DNA of 64,000 bases from Manis javanica. Lineage: Eukaryota; Chordata; Mammalia; Pholidota; Manidae. Under the pieces are notes generated by a model. That model ran no database searches and was not told the origin of the DNA. It saw only the letters and a list, made by a program, of their open reading frames with translations. The first letter of the stretch is position 1, and each line of letters starts with the position of its first letter. The translations under genes were made by a program, and so were the position numbers. Shown in pieces: positions 60,336-64,000 of this stretch. Location of the stretch: assembly GCF_040802235.1 (NCBI RefSeq), contig NC_133170.1, forward strand, positions 50,477,501-50,541,500. Direction: 5' to 3'.

Positions 60336-60687
60336 GAACAAAGGAAAAACTGAAGGAACAAAAGAGCAGCAGAATCACAGAACCCAAGAATGGACTAACA
60401 GGTACCAAAGGGAAAGGGACTGGGGAGGATGGGTGGGTAGGGAGGGATAAAGGGGGGGAAGATGAAGGTGGGTATTAAGATTAGCATGCATGAGGGGGTG
60501 GGAGAAAGGAGAGGGCTGTACAACACAGAGAAGACAAGTAGTGATTCTACAACATTTTGCTATGCTGACGGACAGTGACTGTAAAGGGGTTTATAGCAGG
60601 GACCTGGTATAGTGGAGAGCCTAGTAAACATAATATTCTTCATGTAAGTGTAGATTAAAGATAACAAAAAAGAAAAGAAAAGAAAAG

Positions 60688-60838
60688 GGGGGTTACTCCC
60701 TGATAGGATAAAACTAACTGTAAATCAACGATTAATGCATGCTTTAAATATTCTTAATTTTGATTAGTTGAAGGGTATGAGATGATCGGCTATGGAGGTA
60801 CAGTTTTCTGATAATATTCCTTTCTCTTAAAAAAAAAA
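60688..60838 (+). other. unassigned 140-bp segment ending in A10, between L1-B and ERV parts
   Basis: The segment begins GGTTACTCCCTGATAGG right after the L1 A/G tail and ends in ten A residues at 60829-60838. No coding or named repeat was recognised. It could be a transduced genomic flank with its own old A tail, or non-coding sequence belonging to the ERV transcript. Confidence 0.5.
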
Positions 60839-60859
60839 GCAGTTCCTGTGTGGTGCCCT

Positions 60860-61010
60860 CCAATGAGTTCTACACAATGGTATAAAGGGCATATCAAAGT
60901 ATGGGCAAAGTGTCTGTTTGTGTTTATACAGAGGATCAAAGCTTAATTTGGCTACCCAGAGAACGAATTAAGATACGATATGAAGAACTTCCAACATCAA
61001 CATTCTCTGG
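60860..61010 (+). pseudogene. ERV integrase C-terminal remnant
   Basis: WYKGHIKVW (from 60878) and, after a frameshift at about 60903-60909, VCVYTEDQSLIWLPRERI (to about 60972) resemble the C-terminal DNA-binding domain of betaretroviral integrases, with conserved Trp positions. The catalytic core is absent. The assignment is by pattern only. Confidence 0.6.
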
Positions 61011-61034
61011 AAGAGTCATTCCAGAAGATGATCA

Positions 61035-61526
61035 TCAAAAAACTTCAACAAAGATCCTGGCGCTGTTGCAGTTGTAGCTGCATTCATCCCACCGGTTCCT
61101 GGACTTGCCATTGGAATGAAGAAGGAGATATCTAAGCTGGTCTGTGCATACAGTAAAACAACAAATTTGACTGGATCTAAACTGTTGGAACTCAACCAAG
61201 AATTAGGAGAAGTGCAAGTTGTAGCGCTCCAAAATCTTACAACTACAGACTATGTACTGTTAAAAGAACATATGTGATGTGAACAGTTTCCAGGAATGGG
61301 TTGTTTTAATTTGTCTGATTTCTCTCAGACCATTCAAGTACAGTTGGACAATATCCATCATATCATAGACAAATTTTCACAAATGCCTAGGGTGCCTAAC
61401 TGGTTTTCTTGGCTTCACTGGAGATGGCTGGTAATTATAGATCTGCTTTGGGTATGTAACTGTATTCCTATTATGTTAATGTGTGTGTGCAATTTAATTA
61501 GTAGTTTAAAACCTATACATGCTTAA
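61035..61526 (+). pseudogene. ERV env transmembrane-subunit remnant with in-frame stop
   Basis: One frame runs from about 61035 to the stop at 61524-61526, broken by TGA at 61275-61277. Before the stop are a hydrophobic Ala/Val/Pro/Gly-rich segment like a fusion peptide (61062-61120) and a heptad-rich helix ending LQNLTTTDYVLLKEH. Directly after it is a Cys-bounded loop (Cys codons at 61278 and 61302). Then come a Trp-rich membrane-proximal part (NWFSWLHWRW) and a hydrophobic membrane span. In betaretroviral TM proteins the loop usually ends in two Cys; here the first of that pair is Gly. The SU subunit is missing. It is non-functional as it stands. Confidence 0.75.
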
Positions 61527-62137
61527 GTTACTCTACAAGAAGATATGTCAAAGAAATAATCAATCTTCCCATGTTTTCTTCTGTCTGCTACCTCTATAGC
61601 TTTTCTTCTTCCTTCCTAATTACAACCCTTAAATAGAATTCATGCTTCATATCGAATTTACCGAGTATCATAATTCCTCCAAGTGGTAAAAATACCTCAA
61701 GACAAATGCTGGGCATAGAAGCCACAGGGCATAATTCTGCAAAGAAGTAAAAAGCTAACCTTTTCAAACAATATGGCCTCTCGCTCACTTACCAACTTTA
61801 CATTTCCCTGTATGGCCCCAGAAAATGACTGGTTAGCCAGAGACGGGTAAGATTCCTCAAGGGAGGAACAACCTAAGACAGGCGCAGTCGCAGGGAGCCC
61901 ATCAGGTGAGAAATTGGGGATCAACAGAGGTGAGGCTTAGAACCTCACCCCCCGTTTTGAGAGAAATCTTCTGCATCCGTGGATGTTTTATTGCCCTTGT
62001 CTAGCTTGGATTAACACATAGTCTACAGGCACACACCTGATCATCTACATTTGCTCCCTTACAACACTAAACTGTGTTTTCTACCTTTATCTTGCATCTA
62101 CCTACCACTTCAGCATTTTATTAAAAATAATAATAAT

Positions 62138-62464
62138 AAAGAGAGAAATGTGGTATCCACATATAAATCAAGTATAAAAATCAAACAAATATTCATACTT
62201 GAACTGACTGTTAATAGTTCATAATGCATGATCAAAACGAAAGTTTCTGTGATGACTGCCCTTGTACTATTCACCATGTAACTTATTCACTATGTAAGAA
62301 TTTGTTCTCCATGTAAGAACTTGTTCATTATGCTTCAGAAGATTGGAGACTGATGAAAATTAGGCTTGGGGTGGATTAATGATTATACATTGAACATTGA
62401 GTCCCCTATACAGAATTTTATTGTTGTTAACCATATGATCAATAAATATGAGAGAGGCCCTCTC
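62138..62464 (+). mobile_element. ERV polypurine tract and 3' LTR U3-R (316 bp)
   Basis: The polypurine tract AAAGAGAGAAA is followed at once by TGTGGTATCC, the expected LTR start. The repeated phrase TTCACYATGTAA (62269 and 62287), TATA-like ATTATACATT (about 62383) and CTATACAG (62406), and AATAAA (62441-62446) lie in promoter-to-R order. The sequence ends GGCCCTCTC before the poly(A), so U5 is absent. Confidence 0.75.
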
Positions 62465-62476
62465 AAAAAAAAAAAA
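62465..62476 (+). repeat. terminal poly(A) of the composite
   Basis: Twelve A residues, 18 bases after AATAAA. It marks the right end of the retrotransposed copy and is followed by GATATGCAAGA, the presumed right target duplication. Confidence 0.85.
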
Positions 62477-64000
62477 GATATGCAAGAAAAAATGGAACCT
62501 GTATATACAGTTTTTTAATTAAGGGAAATTAATAGATATTATGAACATTTATTGGGTCTTCAGGCTTGGGCTATTAATCTTACTGAAGTGGGTATATTTC
62601 TGCCTCCACAGCTGATAGCACTGCTTAGACTTCATTAAATATTTGTATCATCATAATACTGATCTCGTGTTCCCAGTGGACTTATATTTTCATAATTTAA
62701 CTTACAGAGAAAGCATGTAAGTTTTAACTATAATTATAGCAGTAACCTTTACAATAATAATAAAATGAAAATTGTAGCCAACAGAAGGCACATGATGGAA
62801 GGGAAAGCAGGGTGGTGGGCACTTAAGCATGCTAACACCTCATGAAAGACAGTCTTAGGTCAGAGGGTCTCAAACTTTTGTTCTTAGGACCCCTTATGCT
62901 CTTAAAAAAAGTACTAAAGACCCTGCCCTGCTTCTGTGAATTCAATGTATTTATTGATATGTATTGATATTGAGATAGAGAGACATGTGGGCAATAGACA
63001 GTCACCAAAACGGAAATTAAGAGAAAAATTTTAGTTAGTTATTTAAAACTCTATTTTAAAATAGTAAATGTATTGTAAGTTAATATGAACAACATATTTT
63101 TCATGGAAACCTGTAATTTCAAAAAAAAATGAGAAGTATAGCACTGTTTTGTATTTCTGTTAATCTCTTAGTGGGTAGCTTAACAGAAGACATCTGAGTT
63201 CTCATTATCTGCATAGGCATGCAATATATTGCTTTGGTTGAAGTACATGAAGAAAATCCAGCCTCACATATGCAGTTGGAAAGGGAAGGATCTGGCAGAC
63301 CCAGACAGTGTTCAGAGTTTTAGAGGTCCCTGATCTAGACCCTCAGTCACTATCTTAAGTAAAGAGATTCAGTCTAAAGATGTTAAGGTTACAAAACTAT
63401 GTAAGTATGTAAAACTACAATGATGGTAAGAACCAAAATAACTTAAAAAACCACTAAGTTAAAAGAGAGTTTACCCCTGGAGAGTTACTTTAGTAAAAGG
63501 AAGGAAATAAAGAAACTAAATTTTCATTCTAGAGCTTAACTGAATTTTTTTGCCTATATGCAGTTAATACTTAAAAATTTAATTAATTAAAAAAATCTGA
63601 AAGGCACCCTTCAGCAGCAAGGGACAGCACACTATACTAAATATTTCTCCTTTTGTCCCAAGTACTTCTAACAAATACGCTCACCACTGTGTGGTAATTA
63701 CCCGTATACCTATCTGTTTCACCAACTGGATTGCCAAGTTCTTAAAACTAGATGATAATGGATCCAATTTATTATTGCTTCCCAGTGCTTAACAGCTCAG
63801 TAAGTACCCAAGAAATATTTGGTGAATTAATTGGCTGCTAGGAAGTCCACAAAAGGAGGTCAAAGAATTCCAGTATTTAACATAAATTTTTAAGTTACTA
63901 TATAACATACATGTACACGTCAAGTTTTTCTTCTGATTTACAAGTGGTATACAACTCTCTACTTAACAACTTTCTTTATAATGAAAACACCAGGGGGAAA
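62477..64000. other. SLC4A7 intron, right edge
   Basis: No SLC4A7 exon is found; the exon upstream of 53379-53447 lies beyond the window. It contains the hAT-like fossil (62865-63355) and a MIR/L2-like 3' end at about 63775-63835. Confidence 0.75.
62865..63355 (+). mobile_element. hAT-like DNA-transposon fossil (Arthur/Zaphod type)
   Basis: Starts 'ggtctcaaacttttgttctt' with 'aggaccccttatgctcttaa', then 'ggttgaagtacatgaagaaa' and 'tccagcctcacatatgcagt', the order of a common hAT-Tip100-like element. It is internal and diverged. Confidence 0.6.

Larger units (their letters stand above)
54448..60687 (+). mobile_element. L1-B: younger full-length LINE-1
   Basis: A sense-strand LINE-1 of about 6.2 kb, antisense to SLC4A7. 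The 5'UTR starts GGTGGAGCCAAGATGTCGG and runs to 55313, GC-rich with a T-rich insertion at about 54860-54905. ORF1 and ORF2 are readable over nearly their whole length but carry several indels. The 3'UTR has a G-rich tract (60420-60460) and ends at about 60661 with an A/G tail. It belongs to the same lineage as L1-A but is less decayed. Its tail is followed without genomic flank by ERV-related sequence (60688-62464). Confidence 0.95.
60839..62464 (+). mobile_element. defective betaretrovirus-like ERV fragment (pol end, env TM, 3' LTR U3-R)
   Basis: The order is: the C-terminal end of integrase (60860-61010, frameshifted), a deletion that removes nearly all env surface-subunit coding, env transmembrane-subunit coding (about 61035-61526), a non-coding stretch, a polypurine tract AAAGAGAGAAA (62138-62148), then a TG-starting U3-R to an AATAAA at 62441-62446. 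It stops 18 bases later in a poly(A) run, with no U5 and no second LTR. That end is what a polyadenylated RNA would give, so the copy was probably made by LINE machinery. It cannot encode an infectious or complete product: gag, pro, most of pol and SU are missing. Confidence 0.8.

Noticed and set aside
60662..60690. Target duplication around the ERV part alone (AAAGATAACAAAAAAG against AAAGATATGCAAGAAA)
   Set aside because: Only the first seven bases match well; the pair around the whole L1/ERV unit is better, though the A-rich context leaves doubt.
1..64000. CRISPR arrays, operons, bacterial or phage systems
   Set aside because: Split exons, LINE/MIR content and CpG island show vertebrate nuclear DNA; no spaced direct-repeat array is present.

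Overview
This window is mammalian nuclear DNA. It is AT-rich, holds split genes with consensus splice sites, one CpG island, and a dense background of LINE-1, LINE-2, MIR, MaLR and DNA-transposon fossils. Two protein-coding genes can be recognised from their exons, both on the minus strand: the 3' end of SLC4A7 (electroneutral Na+/HCO3- cotransporter NBCn1) on the right, and the 5' end of NEK10 (NIMA-related kinase 10) on the left. The same neighbours lie in the same order on human 3p24.1, so this is a conserved linkage. No Alu, B1, carnivore tRNA-Lys SINE, bovid SINE or armadillo-type SINE is visible. The younger repeats are one L1 lineage and a betaretrovirus-like element. That repertoire fits a laurasiatherian with little SINE activity, and a pangolin is my best guess (inference, about 50%).

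Layout, left to right. 1-595 is an old dispersed repeat in a NEK10 intron. 596-5965 is a full-length but ruined LINE-1 (L1-A), flanked by a 14-bp target-site duplication and containing a scrambled internal patch. 5980-34018 is the NEK10 5' region: coding exons at 11293-11391, 13049-13179, 20797-20857 and 21119-21229 (start codon at 21192-21190), then a long 5' intron. 34018 to about 34620 is the CpG island, which holds the probable NEK10 promoter and a non-coding first exon. 34620 to about 37045 is the short intergenic gap.

From about 37045 to 53447 lie the last six SLC4A7 exons and a 3'UTR of about 4.1 kb. They include the 108-bp C-terminal cassette exon and a GC-AG intron. 54448-62476 is one roughly 8-kb composite insertion in an SLC4A7 intron: a younger full-length L1 (L1-B) joined at its 3' end to a defective betaretrovirus-like pol/env-TM/U3-R fragment that ends in a poly(A) tract. 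62477-64000 is further intron, with a hAT-like transposon fossil.

The two genes act independently. NBCn1 imports Na+ with bicarbonate at the plasma membrane; NEK10 is a cilium-associated kinase. They sit in tandem, with the SLC4A7 poly(A) site about 2.5 kb upstream of the NEK10 promoter. The most unusual object is the L1::ERV composite. Both parts appear to share one pair of target-site duplications and one terminal poly(A), as expected if an L1 carried a retroviral 3' segment by read-through (3' transduction). I see no operon-like, CRISPR or other organised novel system.
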